Of a DNA stretch of 39,666 nucleotides, positions 1 through 7,584 are shown one piece after another. Position numbers and translations under genes: made by a program. The notes beneath the pieces were generated by a model. That model was not told the origin of the DNA. It saw nothing but the letters and a program-made list of their open reading frames with translations, and ran no database searches. Position 1 is the stretch's first letter. The number at the start of each line of letters is the position of its first letter. The DNA is from Prevotella sp. UBA1705 (GTDB taxonomy: Bacteria > Bacteroidota > Bacteroidia > Bacteroidales > Bacteroidaceae): the NCBI GenBank assembly GCA_002317385.1, contig DCJH01000029.1, forward strand, positions 42,658-82,323. Direction: 5' to 3'.

Positions 1-21
1 AACCAACTGAACTAACGCACC
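1..21 (-). tRNA. Probable 5' end of a tRNA gene (partial, runs off the left edge)
   Basis: Read on the minus strand from base 21, the edge gives a 7-base acceptor arm (GGTGCGT), then TA at positions 8-9, GTTC as the D-stem 5' strand and AGTTGGTT as D-loop. This is the canonical order and spacing of a tRNA 5' half. A good promoter lies about 40 bases upstream. The anticodon is outside the window; the acceptor sequence resembles tRNA-Asp, but that identity is a guess. Confidence 0.6.
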
Positions 22-61
22 AAAGTCGCTTGACTTAGTAGTCATTTGAATTTTACGGCTG

Positions 62-93
62 CAAAGGTAGTACTTTTATTCTATTCCACCAAA
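62..93 (-). promoter_or_regulatory. Bacteroidetes-type promoter of the edge tRNA
   Basis: On the minus strand TTTG (93-90) is followed after exactly 20 bases by TACCTTTG (69-62), matching the -33/-7 consensus of the phylum (TTTG, TAnnTTTG). Transcription would start near base 57 and run left into the tRNA. Confidence 0.65.
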
Positions 94-109
94 CAATTAA
101 TTAAATATT

Positions 110-622
110 TTAAATAAAAAATTGCAGAAAAACAGCGTCGTGATAGTCGTCTCCATCATACAGCCAGCCTCGGAGAACTGCAACCGTTTGAAAGCCAACT
201 TCTTTAAACACGCGCAGGCAATTGTCGTTGGCTTGGTCTACGATGGCATAGAGCTGGTGCAGATGGATGATGCGCCGGGCATACTGCAAGAGCTGGGCCA
301 GAGCGGCACGCCCATATCCCTTGTCGCGGAAGCGGCGTTGTATCACGATGCCTACCTCCGCACGGCGGTGCTGCGGGTCGTAGTTGGCCAGGTCTACCAG
401 ACCCACCGTCTCGCCCTCGGCATTCTCGATGATGAGTCGCAACTGCTTGTCCACATAGATATCACCGGTCACATTGGCGATATACTCGTGGAGGGCATAG
501 CGCGAATAGGGCACGTTGGTGGTGCCCACGCTCCACAGTTCTTGGTCGTTCTCCACCTGATAGAGCAACTCCAAGTCCTCGGGCTCAAGGGCTCTCAGCC
601 TGATTGGGGGGGTCAACTCCAT
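110..622 (-). CDS. GNAT family N-acetyltransferase (RimJ/RimL-like)
   Basis: A 170-residue single-domain protein of usual GNAT size. The N-terminus (IRLRALEPEDLELLYQVEND) is the typical first strand and helix of RimJ/RimL-type acetyltransferases. The acetyl-CoA binding segment is visible as QRRFRDKGYGRAAL near residues 95-108, the R/Q-x-x-G-x-G/A loop. The tail NDNCLRVFKEVGF near residues 132-144 is the conserved NxxSxxxxxKxGF-like motif. Family knowledge supports acetyl transfer from acetyl-CoA to an amine; the substrate cannot be read. It is the last gene of a minus-strand run behind a glycosyltransferase, 3 bases downstream of that stop, so it is almost surely cotranscribed. There is no signal peptide, so it is cytoplasmic. 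Confidence 0.88.
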   Translation of the reverse strand: MELTPPIRLRALEPEDLELLYQVENDQELWSVGTTNVPYSRYALHEYIANVTGDIYVDKQLRLIIENAEGETVGLVDLANYDPQHRRAEVGIVIQRRFRDKGYGRAALAQLLQYARRIIHLHQLYAIVDQANDNCLRVFKEVGFQTVAVLRGWLYDGDDYHDAVFLQFFI

Positions 623-625
623 AGT

Positions 626-1804
626 TTATGATATGATTTCAGATTCGGTGATTATCGTTTGGCGAGCCGCATTGAACACGGCAATGCGCTGCCCTTCGTC
701 GCGAGAGGCTGCCAAATGGTCGAGCATCTCGCGGAAAGTGAATTTGCAGAGGTCGTAGACATAGTAGGTATGGGCATTGGCCAGACTCTCCGCAGACTGC
801 CCACTATGCAGTTCCTCAGCCACGAAGGTGGCCGAAAGCCCATGGCGCTGGATGAGTCGGAGGCACATCTCCTTGTTCTCCTCGGCCACATCAAAGCGGT
901 AGTGGGGCTCGCCATTTCGGTTACGGCTCACAAATCCCATGCTATATCGCATCTTCTCCACCAGCGTGGAGACCAGCGCCAGGGTGGCCTTGCAGTAGAT
1001 TCCGAGATGGATGGGCAGCGATAGGAGCCAACTGAGGTGCCCATAGTGCTTACGAAGAAAGATGAACATGGCTTCGTAGAACACGTGGACGTAGCGGAAA
1101 TTGGTCTTCTGCGTGCTCTCTCCCTTATAGTGGAGTATCTTCAGCGGCAGGTACCAGTTTTCCCATCCGCCCTTGAGCAGGCGGTAACTCAGGTCGATGT
1201 CTTCGCCATACATAAAGAAATCCTCATCCAAGAGGCCTATCTCGTCGAGCGCCTGGCGCCTGAGCATGCAGAAAGCGCCACTGATAATCTCTATCTGCAC
1301 CGGCTTGTCCCACGGCAGATAGCCCATGTAGTATTTGCCGAAGACCCGACTCTGGGGATAATGGGCGCAGAGTCCCACCATCTTGTAGAACGAGGTCATG
1401 GGGGTGGGAATGCCTCGGCGCGATTCCAAGGCGTCGGTGCCGTCGGTGCGGAGCATCCTCACGCCTACGCTGCCACAGCGCTCATGGGTCTCCATGAACT
1501 GCACGGCGTCGCGCAACACCTCCTCGCCCACAAGCGTATCGGGATTGAGCAACAATACAAACTCGCCCTGACTCTGCCTGATGGCCTGGTTGTTGGCGCG
1601 GGCAAATCCCAGGTTATGGTTGCTCTCGATAAAGTTGACCCATGGGAATTCGGTCGATAGATACTCCACGCTGCCATCCTGCGAATGGTTGTCTACCACG
1701 ATAACCTCGGCCTCCAATCCCTGGATGGCCTCGTGGACGGAACGCAGACATTGGTCAAGATAGTGCTTGACCTTATAGCTTACTATGATGACGGTGAGCT
1801 TCAA
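626..1804 (-). CDS. Glycosyltransferase family 2, membrane-associated
   Basis: A 392-residue GT2 enzyme if it begins at the TTG at 1804-1802. That start is chosen because the GT-A fold begins at once (LTVIIVSYK), and the TTG overlaps the TGA stop of the preceding gene, a usual translational-coupling arrangement. An in-frame extension upstream would be pure overlap with the neighbour. Visible motifs are VVDN at 36-39 (nucleotide-sugar binding), NPDT at 87-90 in the place of the DxD, and YGEDIDLSYR at 199-208 (catalytic-base region), the pattern of WbbL-like rhamnosyl/sugar transferases. A hydrophobic segment spans about 257-283, followed by a 110-residue tail with no domain I recognise. The likely role is addition of one sugar to a cell-surface glycan or lipid-linked precursor; donor and acceptor are unknown. 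Confidence 0.88.
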   Translation of the reverse strand: MKLTVIIVSYKVKHYLDQCLRSVHEAIQGLEAEVIVVDNHSQDGSVEYLSTEFPWVNFIESNHNLGFARANNQAIRQSQGEFVLLLNPDTLVGEEVLRDAVQFMETHERCGSVGVRMLRTDGTDALESRRGIPTPMTSFYKMVGLCAHYPQSRVFGKYYMGYLPWDKPVQIEIISGAFCMLRRQALDEIGLLDEDFFMYGEDIDLSYRLLKGGWENWYLPLKILHYKGESTQKTNFRYVHVFYEAMFIFLRKHYGHLSWLLSLPIHLGIYCKATLALVSTLVEKMRYSMGFVSRNRNGEPHYRFDVAEENKEMCLRLIQRHGLSATFVAEELHSGQSAESLANAHTYYVYDLCKFTFREMLDHLAASRDEGQRIAVFNAARQTIITESEIIS

Positions 1805-2226
1805 TCGGCGGTTTTCATTTCCTGTTGGCACCGGGTTTCTGAGGGATAGACAAATGCAAGGCTCAGCAATCCGATGATAGCCATGTAGCCGAAGGCCACA
1901 TTCATAAACTGATAATAGAGAAAGGTGTTGACCATCATGGGCACGCCGATCATCAACAGCCTGCAGATGCCCCAACGTTTGAGTCCGCTCTCGGGTGCTG
2001 CGACAATGGCACGGCACACGAATCCGAACTTCAACAGCCGCAGGGCAAGGGGTATGGTACAGATGGTAACGAGTTCCATCGCTCCCACCCAGTAGTATTC
2101 CTTCACCCCTCCGGCCCCGGAGATGCCAGGCTCAAGCAGCTCGGTCTCATAGAGCAGCACCATGAGCAGGCACAACAGCACGGGAATGCAGAATACGGCA
2201 AGTAGGGTTTTGCGAACAGAAGTCAT
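1801..2226 (-). CDS. Small integral membrane protein, unknown function
   Basis: A 141-residue protein with about four hydrophobic segments: roughly 7-26 (LLAVFCIPVLLCLLMVLLY), 47-65, 88-106 and 111-127. I do not recognise a family. It lies 11 bases after recR and its TGA overlaps the TTG start of the glycosyltransferase, so the three are translated from one message. The tight link to a glycosyltransferase suggests, but does not prove, a role at the inner membrane in envelope sugar handling. A weak alternative is that it is an accessory anchor with no enzymatic function. Confidence 0.8.
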   Translation of the reverse strand: MTSVRKTLLAVFCIPVLLCLLMVLLYETELLEPGISGAGGVKEYYWVGAMELVTICTIPLALRLLKFGFVCRAIVAAPESGLKRWGICRLLMIGVPMMVNTFLYYQFMNVAFGYMAIIGLLSLAFVYPSETRCQQEMKTAD

Positions 2227-2237
2227 GAGATGGGAGT

Positions 2238-2843
2238 TTAGGAAAGTGGGGTACGATTGAGGATGGAGCGCCCGAGGGTCACCTCGTCGGCATATTCCAG
2301 CTCATTGCCCACGGCTATTCCACGGGCAATGAGCGTGAGTTTCACGGGGAATTGCTTCAGTTGTCGGGAGAGATAGAAGTTGGTTGTGTCGCCCTCCATG
2401 GTCGAACTGAGGGCAAAAATCACCTCCTTGATGTCGCCTTGAGCCACCCGGTTCACCAGCGACTCTATCTCCAGGTCGCCCGGTGCGATGCCGTCCATCG
2501 GCGAAATGACCCCTCCCAGCACATGATAGAGGCCGTGATACTGCTGCGTACTCTCCACCGCCATCACGTCCTGGACATTCTCCACCACACAGATAGTGGT
2601 GTTGTCGCGGCGCGGATCGCTGCAGATGTTGCACACATCGGTATCGCTGATGTTGTGGCAAACCTTGCAATACTTGATGTTGGAACGCACATACGACATC
2701 GTGTCGGCAAAGGCATTCACGTTCTCGGCGGGCTGGCGGAGCAGATGCAACACAAGGCGCAAGGCAGTCTTGCGCCCTATTCCGGGGAGCTTGCTGAACT
2801 CAGAGACAGCCTTCTCCAATAGTGCCGAGGGATATTGTTCCAT
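2238..2843 (-). CDS. recR: Recombination mediator RecR
   Basis: A 201-residue protein of standard RecR length. It carries a helix-hairpin-helix (LPGIG at 19-23), a four-cysteine zinc finger (C59, C62, C71, C74) and a Toprim domain beginning near residue 83 (CVVENVQDVMAVE) with the later ALSSTMEGDTT segment. In known systems RecR works with RecO, and in some species RecF, to load RecA onto SSB-covered single-stranded DNA in gap repair. The ATG at 2843 begins right at the conserved N-terminus. It lies 52 bases downstream of an outer-membrane protein gene on the same strand and heads the block recR - membrane protein - glycosyltransferase - acetyltransferase. Confidence 0.97.
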   Translation of the reverse strand: MEQYPSALLEKAVSEFSKLPGIGRKTALRLVLHLLRQPAENVNAFADTMSYVRSNIKYCKVCHNISDTDVCNICSDPRRDNTTICVVENVQDVMAVESTQQYHGLYHVLGGVISPMDGIAPGDLEIESLVNRVAQGDIKEVIFALSSTMEGDTTNFYLSRQLKQFPVKLTLIARGIAVGNELEYADEVTLGRSILNRTPLS

Positions 2844-2895
2844 GAATTTTTACCTGAAACGGGTGTAGGAAGTTGTACGTATGCGGTTTCGGCGA

Positions 2896-3378
2896 TTACA
2901 GATAGATGCCGAACCCGATGTTCAGACCGATGGTCGAATAGTCGCTATGCTTCTTGAAACTCTGCTGATAATAGATAGACGGCTCGATGGTCACGGTGTG
3001 GCTGATAAAGAATGCGTAGCCCACCTCCACGCCGGGCATAAGGTCATTGTAGCCGTTGTCGGCATGGACGAACTTGCAGTTGGCACCGAGGAAGATGCCG
3101 TTCTGTATGATATAGTAGCGGCCACCGGCGCCCACGGAGAACAAATGGCCGGCATCTTTACCCTCGTGGTTATATCCAACCTCGCCGAGGAGCATCAGAT
3201 TATCGGCTGCAAAGTATCCAGCCTTGGCGGCAACACCAAGGTTTAGTTCCTTGGCTCCGTTATAACTCAGGTTCAATCCGGTCATGGAGGCACCGGCATA
3301 GACCTTTCCTTCCTCAAACTGTGCACTGGCAGTCAGGGTCAACATCAGCGCAGTCAAAAGCATGAAAATCTTTTTCAT
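2896..3378 (-). CDS. Outer-membrane beta-barrel protein, about 160 residues
   Basis: It has a clear Sec signal peptide (MKKIFMLLTALMLTLTASAQ) followed by alternating polar/hydrophobic strands rich in Gly, Tyr and aromatic girdle residues, for example KAGYFAADNLMLLGEVGYNH and EVGYAFFISHTVTIEPSIYY. It ends in a short aromatic/hydrophobic strand (GLNIGFGIYL), as in the OmpA/OmpX/OmpW-like small barrels. About eight strands fit the length. There is no OmpA C-terminal peptidoglycan-binding domain. The function is unknown; small porin or structural barrel are both possible. A candidate minus-strand promoter sits at 3522-3529, giving a leader of about 140 bases. Confidence 0.82.
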   Translation of the reverse strand: MKKIFMLLTALMLTLTASAQFEEGKVYAGASMTGLNLSYNGAKELNLGVAAKAGYFAADNLMLLGEVGYNHEGKDAGHLFSVGAGGRYYIIQNGIFLGANCKFVHADNGYNDLMPGVEVGYAFFISHTVTIEPSIYYQQSFKKHSDYSTIGLNIGFGIYL

Positions 3379-3521
3379 AAGTCGATTTATTTGTTAATCT
3401 CACCACGACGAAGCTCACCGGGCACAGCGCCCATGCTCTCCTGTCATGGCCAAGCATTAGAGTTGGTTCAGCCACTGGGCGTCAACGGGCCCAAGGCCCA
3501 TATTCCGTCGGGATACAATTG

Positions 3522-3529
3522 CAAAAGTA
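3522..3529 (-). promoter_or_regulatory. Candidate -7 element for the outer-membrane protein gene
   Basis: Minus-strand TACTTTTG matches TAnnTTTG. The expected -33 position holds TTCG, not TTTG, so it is weak. It lies back to back with the plus-strand promoter at 3539-3570, so the two genes would be divergently controlled from overlapping DNA. Confidence 0.35.
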
Positions 3530-3538
3530 ATGCTAATT

Positions 3539-3570
3539 TTTGAAATAACGAAAAAATAGCCGTACCTTTG
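3539..3570 (+). promoter_or_regulatory. Promoter of the GHL10 gene
   Basis: TTTG (3539-3542), a 20-base spacer, then TACCTTTG (3563-3570). This is a full match to the Bacteroidetes consensus. It predicts a start near 3575 and a leader of about 14 bases before the ATG at 3589. Confidence 0.7.
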
Positions 3571-3588
3571 TGCGCAAATCATATTCAC

Positions 3589-5238
3589 ATGAGCAAGCGC
3601 TTATCATTTACATTATATATCCTACTCCTCTGTATCTCACTGCAAGCCCAAACGTTCTCCTCGCCCAAGCGGGAGGTGCGTGCGGTGTGGCTCACCACCA
3701 TCGGCGGACTCGACTGGCCGCACTCCTACGCGCAGTCGCAGAGTGGCATCGACCGTCAGAAAAGCGAGCTGACACGCCTGCTCGACCTCTACCAGAAGGC
3801 TGGAATCAACACTATTCTCCTGCAGACGCGCATCCGCGGCACGGTAATCTACCCTTCGCAGTATGAGCCGTGGGACGGCTGTCTGAGCGGGTTCCCGGGC
3901 CGTTCGCCGGGCTACGACGCCCTCGCCTTTGCCATAGACGAGTGCCACAAGCGCGGCATGGAGCTGCATGCGTGGGTGGTCACAGTGCCCATCGGCAAAT
4001 GGGACAAGGCCGGAGCACAGAACATTCGCAGGAAACTGCCCGGCGTGGCCAGGCGCATCGGCCCCGAAGGATATATGAATCCGGAAAATCCCCGCACCGC
4101 AACCTATCTCGCCGACATCTGCGAGGAGATTGTAAGAAACTATAACGTAGACGGCATTCACCTCGACTACATCCGCTATCCCGAGACATGGACCATCCGT
4201 GTGAGCCGCGATCAGGGGCGAGGCTATATCACAGGCATCGTGCGCGCCATCAGCAACCGGGTGAGATCGCTCAGGCCTTGGGTCAAGATGAGCTGCTCGC
4301 CCATCGGCAAATTCGACGACCTCTCCCGCTATTGGAGCCATGGCTGGAACGCCTACACCAAGGTGTGCCAAGATGCACAGGGCTGGCTGCGCAGCGGACT
4401 GATGGACCAACTCTATCCCATGATGTATTTCCGCGACAACCAATTCTTCCCCTTCGCCATCGACTGGGCCGAGCAAAGCAGTGGTAAGACCATCGCGCCG
4501 GGCCTGGGCATCTACTTCCTCAATCCGCGAGAAGGCAACTGGCGTCTCAGCGACGTGACCCGAGAGATGCAGGTGCTGCGCCAGTATGGCATGGGACAGA
4601 CCTTCTTCCGCGGCAAATTTCTCACCGACAACGACCAGGGCATCTACGACTATGTGGTGCAGTTCAACCGCCATCCGGCTCTCGTTCCGGCCATGACATG
4701 GGCCAGCAACGCCGTGCCAGACGCGCCGCGAGATATGAAAATAGGAAAAAATAGCCTGTCGTGGCAGGGGCGTTCACCATATTATAATATATATAGCAGC
4801 CGCACATGGCCGGTGAATACCGACGATGGCGCCAACCTGGTGGCTACGCGCCGCACCGGCAACAGCATTGTCACGCCCACCGACGGGCGCTATTTCGCCG
4901 TGACAGCCATGAACGAATATGGCAACGAGAGCCGCCCCTTGCAGAGCCATGAGGTAGCCGAGGCACCGCGGATAGACGTGCCGCTGCTGGCCTGCGACGG
5001 ATATCGCCTCACCCTGCCCAAGAAAGACCACACACTCGACGCCGCCCTCGTCATCATCGAGACCCTTCAGGGCAACGCAATAGATAGCCATAGCTATCAG
5101 GGCACCACCATCGACGTGTCGCGGGTGCCTAACGGCTACTACGTGTTGAAGTCGCTGGGGCGCAAAGGCGTGACCCACCGACTGGGATTCTTTCAGGTGA
5201 AACGCGGCTTAGCGCATATTGGAATCAACAAAACATAG
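3589..5238 (+). CDS. Secreted GHL10 (DUF187) family glycosidase-like protein
   Basis: A 549-residue protein from the ATG at 3589; a TTG 21 bases upstream sits inside the promoter and is not the start. A signal peptide (MSKRLSFTLYILLLCISLQA) is followed by the GHL10 N-terminal signature REVRAVWLTTIGGLDWP. A TIM-barrel region carries LLQTRIRGTVIYPSQYEPW, GMELHAWVV, NVDGIHLDYIRYP (about residues 185-197; the Asp/Tyr cluster typical of the active site) and GLMDQLYPMMYFRDN. After about residue 370 the sequence becomes beta-rich and FN3-like (SLSWQGRSPYYNIYS and YFAVTAMNEYGNES). Members of PF02638 are thought to act on glycans or peptidoglycan; the substrate here is unknown. The 3' end overlaps cdd on the other strand by 30 bases. 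Confidence 0.87.
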   Translation: MSKRLSFTLYILLLCISLQAQTFSSPKREVRAVWLTTIGGLDWPHSYAQSQSGIDRQKSELTRLLDLYQKAGINTILLQTRIRGTVIYPSQYEPWDGCLSGFPGRSPGYDALAFAIDECHKRGMELHAWVVTVPIGKWDKAGAQNIRRKLPGVARRIGPEGYMNPENPRTATYLADICEEIVRNYNVDGIHLDYIRYPETWTIRVSRDQGRGYITGIVRAISNRVRSLRPWVKMSCSPIGKFDDLSRYWSHGWNAYTKVCQDAQGWLRSGLMDQLYPMMYFRDNQFFPFAIDWAEQSSGKTIAPGLGIYFLNPREGNWRLSDVTREMQVLRQYGMGQTFFRGKFLTDNDQGIYDYVVQFNRHPALVPAMTWASNAVPDAPRDMKIGKNSLSWQGRSPYYNIYSSRTWPVNTDDGANLVATRRTGNSIVTPTDGRYFAVTAMNEYGNESRPLQSHEVAEAPRIDVPLLACDGYRLTLPKKDHTLDAALVIIETLQGNAIDSHSYQGTTIDVSRVPNGYYVLKSLGRKGVTHRLGFFQVKRGLAHIGINKT

Positions 5239-5688
5239 GGGCAAAAGGTCTTTGATGCTCCTAATCTTATAGACACCCTCACGCCCATAGAGCAGAATCT
5301 CTATGGGTTTTTTGTATCTGTCTTCAATCTCCAACACCACCTGACGGCACGATCCACACGGCGTGACGGGGGTGGCCAGCAGTCCGGCATCGTTGCGGGC
5401 GGCAATGGCCAGCATGGTTACAGGCTGGTCGGGGCAGTTGGCCTGAGCCGCAAAGATGGCCGTGCGCTCAGCACAAAGGCCCGATGGATAGGCGGCATTC
5501 TCCTGGTTGGCACCGATGAATATCTGCCCGTTCTCCAGTCGGGCAGCGGCTCCTACATAGAAACGGCTATACTTGGCGTAGGAATTCTTGGTAGCCTCAG
5601 CAGCCTTATAGACCAGATCCAACTCTTCCTCGCTGAGCTCTTCCAAGGAGCAGAAATCTATATTGACCTCAATTTTAATTTGTTTCAT
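5209..5688 (-). CDS. cdd: Cytidine deaminase
   Basis: A 159-residue protein with the zinc-dependent deaminase motifs complete: SGLCAERTAIF with C72 and E74 (metal ligand and proton shuttle) and TPCGSCRQVV with C111 and C114 (the PCxxC ligands). The NQENAAYPSG segment is the substrate-binding loop of the homotetrameric type. It converts cytidine and deoxycytidine to uridine and deoxyuridine in pyrimidine salvage, in the cytoplasm. The N-terminal 20 residues are a little longer than in short Cdd proteins. The gene lies 29 bases after the stop of the beta-helix lipoprotein gene on the same strand, and its last 30 bases overlap the end of the convergent GHL10 gene. Confidence 0.95.
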   Translation of the reverse strand: MKQIKIEVNIDFCSLEELSEEELDLVYKAAEATKNSYAKYSRFYVGAAARLENGQIFIGANQENAAYPSGLCAERTAIFAAQANCPDQPVTMLAIAARNDAGLLATPVTPCGSCRQVVLEIEDRYKKPIEILLYGREGVYKIRSIKDLLPLCFVDSNMR

Positions 5689-5717
5689 TATCGTTAAGAC
5701 TTAAAGTTATTTGATTA

Positions 5718-7160
5718 TTATGGTTTTACAAACTCGTAGGCACCAATGTCAGGACGGTCGTCGCGCGCCTTCCCGTCGTGATCGCGCGGTGCGGCGGTAG
5801 TCTCGTTGGCCTTGTCGATGGCCGATGATTTGCTGGCCAGACGGAAGTCGTAGCGCAGCTTGTCGGTGTCGATGGTGACAAAATGCTTCTCTCCGCTGCT
5901 CGTGGTGTCCTTCAGATTCTCATACACCACCTGCGTGAAATGCACGCTGTCGGCCGTCGTCAACTGCGGCGTGCGGATGATGCAATCGGCAAAAGCGTAG
6001 TGGAAGGCCGCAATAGAATCCTTGAGTTCGTCCATGAGCATATTGTCGGCATAGCCTGTGATGAGCGTGTTGGTCACCGTAAGATTGTCGAGCGGCGCCC
6101 CGGCGGTGAAGTGAAGGGCATATCCGCGGTTGGAATCGAAGGGGTAGAACTGCGCCAGCGTGCAGTTGTTGAATGTGGCGTCGCCACCCACAATCAGCAC
6201 GCAGTCGTTGAGTGTGTTGGTAATCTGGGTGTTCACTGCAGTCAGCTTCGCATGGGTAGCCTTGAGCCCATAGCCCTGGCAGTTGTGTATGGTGACGTTT
6301 TCGAGCGTCAGTTTCGGCTTAGCCAACGAAGTGGAATCGACCACCACTCCGTTATAGGTGCTATGGATGTCGGTGTTCTGAAGCACGTTCTCGGTCGACG
6401 AATCGTAGAATCTGATGCCTTGCCACTGCCCCGGAACACGGTCGTAGGGCAGGTAGTCGAACATATAGTCGATGCGGTCGCCGCGCAGCGTTACCAAGTT
6501 GTCGGGCGTTCCAGGCGTGAGCAGGCGCCCGTAGACGTCGATGCCCGCATCCTGATGGAAATAGAGCGTGGTGCCGGCAGCTACCGTCAGCGTGGCCGCG
6601 CTGTCCACACGGATACCGCCATAGACCACCACCGGGCGTCCATTCCCATTGATGGTCGAGTCGCGGTCGATGCGCACATTCCTCATCGACACCGCATCCC
6701 AGGCGTAGGCACTGAGGTTCACCCGTTGCTCCACACCGCTTTCCAGCGTAAACACCAGGTTGTCGGTGGTCTGCTGGGGTGTCAGGGCATTGGCCCTCGG
6801 GGGCGTAACCTCCACAAAAACGCGCACGCTGTCCTTGCTCCTCAGTTCGATTCCTGAGACCGAATAGTCTTGGTTCTCACCGAGATACACGCCGTCGACG
6901 TTCACCCGAAAGCCCGACTTCGCCGCATTCTCCAGCTTCACGGTCTTGCATCGCAGTCCGTCGCCCGAGTTGTTGTACACCCAAAACGACTTCGTAGCCG
7001 ACGGCACGTTGCTGAACACAGTGTCCAGCTTGACGCTATCGGTAGAAAACGAGAGCATGAGCGACGACGAATTGGAGAAGTTTTCGTCGTCGGTGCAGGC
7101 AGCCATCAGGCCCCACACCACACTCGCCATGATGAGCAACAGTTTGGCTTTCATTGCCAT
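5718..7160 (-). CDS. Parallel beta-helix lipoprotein (choice-of-anchor Q-like C-terminus)
   Basis: A 480-residue exported lipoprotein. The signal ends in a lipobox (GLMAAC, Cys at about 22) followed by TDDEN, an acidic start often seen on surface-exposed Bacteroidetes lipoproteins. An N-terminal beta domain (about 30-170) precedes many short beta-helix turns (about 175-410: GIRVDSAATLTVAAGTTLYF, NVTIHNCQGYGLKATHAKLT, NTLITGYADNMLM), typical of right-handed parallel beta-helix proteins. The C-terminus RPDIGAYEF is the usual signature of choice-of-anchor Q proteins. Helices of this sort often bind or cleave polysaccharides, but no catalytic motif is visible. ATGs at 7160 and 7154 are both possible starts. 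It is probably cotranscribed with cdd. Confidence 0.82.
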   Translation of the reverse strand: MAMKAKLLLIMASVVWGLMAACTDDENFSNSSSLMLSFSTDSVKLDTVFSNVPSATKSFWVYNNSGDGLRCKTVKLENAAKSGFRVNVDGVYLGENQDYSVSGIELRSKDSVRVFVEVTPPRANALTPQQTTDNLVFTLESGVEQRVNLSAYAWDAVSMRNVRIDRDSTINGNGRPVVVYGGIRVDSAATLTVAAGTTLYFHQDAGIDVYGRLLTPGTPDNLVTLRGDRIDYMFDYLPYDRVPGQWQGIRFYDSSTENVLQNTDIHSTYNGVVVDSTSLAKPKLTLENVTIHNCQGYGLKATHAKLTAVNTQITNTLNDCVLIVGGDATFNNCTLAQFYPFDSNRGYALHFTAGAPLDNLTVTNTLITGYADNMLMDELKDSIAAFHYAFADCIIRTPQLTTADSVHFTQVVYENLKDTTSSGEKHFVTIDTDKLRYDFRLASKSSAIDKANETTAAPRDHDGKARDDRPDIGAYEFVKP

Positions 7161-7405
7161 GATAACGCAAATGTTGCGAAAATATTGTATTTTGTCATCA
7201 TTTTATACCAGTAAGCACATATTCTTATTGAGCCGCCCTCGTCTTCCGCCCGCCGCGCCCATATGCCAATCCCTCCACATCCCCCTCCTCCTTTCATATG
7301 CCAACAACCATGGTCTCTATATTTCCCATATCTCACTCCATGCCTTATCATCTCATTGAAAATCTCCCTCACCTCTCCTATATCATCGAGCGCTATTTAT
7401 CGGTT
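7161..7405. other. Intergenic stretch with no clear gene
   Basis: Base composition is C/T-rich on the plus strand and no start with coding-like residues was found. A 73-residue open frame on the minus strand overlaps the next gene start, is rich in Gly, Arg and Cys, and looks non-coding. I see no TAnnTTTG promoter for the beta-helix gene here. Confidence 0.5.
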
Positions 7406-7492
7406 TTGAAATAAGGTACTAATCGCGCGATGATTAGGTAGTTATCGCGACGAAAAAAGGTACTAATCGGCTCGCGATTAGTACCTTTTCTC
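7406..7492 (+). repeat. Short palindromic module, copy S1 (stand-alone)
   Basis: One of four related modules. It runs TTGAAATAAGGTACTAATCG, then an inverted GATTAGG, then a GGTAGTTATCG unit, and ends in a perfect hairpin at 7455-7489: AAAAGGTACTAATCG, 5-base loop, CGATTAGTACCTTTT. The hairpin has A and T runs on both sides, so it could stop transcription in either direction. It lies downstream of the exported-protein gene ending at 7585. Confidence 0.85.
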
Positions 7493-7584
7493 AAATGGGT
7501 TAGATAGGGCCCGAACGATGAGGCCATGGGTTGGCCTTGGACATATGGGCCAAGAGGGGATGAAAGGGGCGGGGAATGATGGGA

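Noticed and set aside
5883..6857. 324-codon frame opposite the beta-helix lipoprotein
   Set aside because: Antisense shadow; low-plausibility composition rich in His and Arg.
7151..7372. 73-codon frame overlapping the start of the beta-helix gene
   Set aside because: Gly/Cys/Trp-rich, overlaps a real gene start, no promoter.
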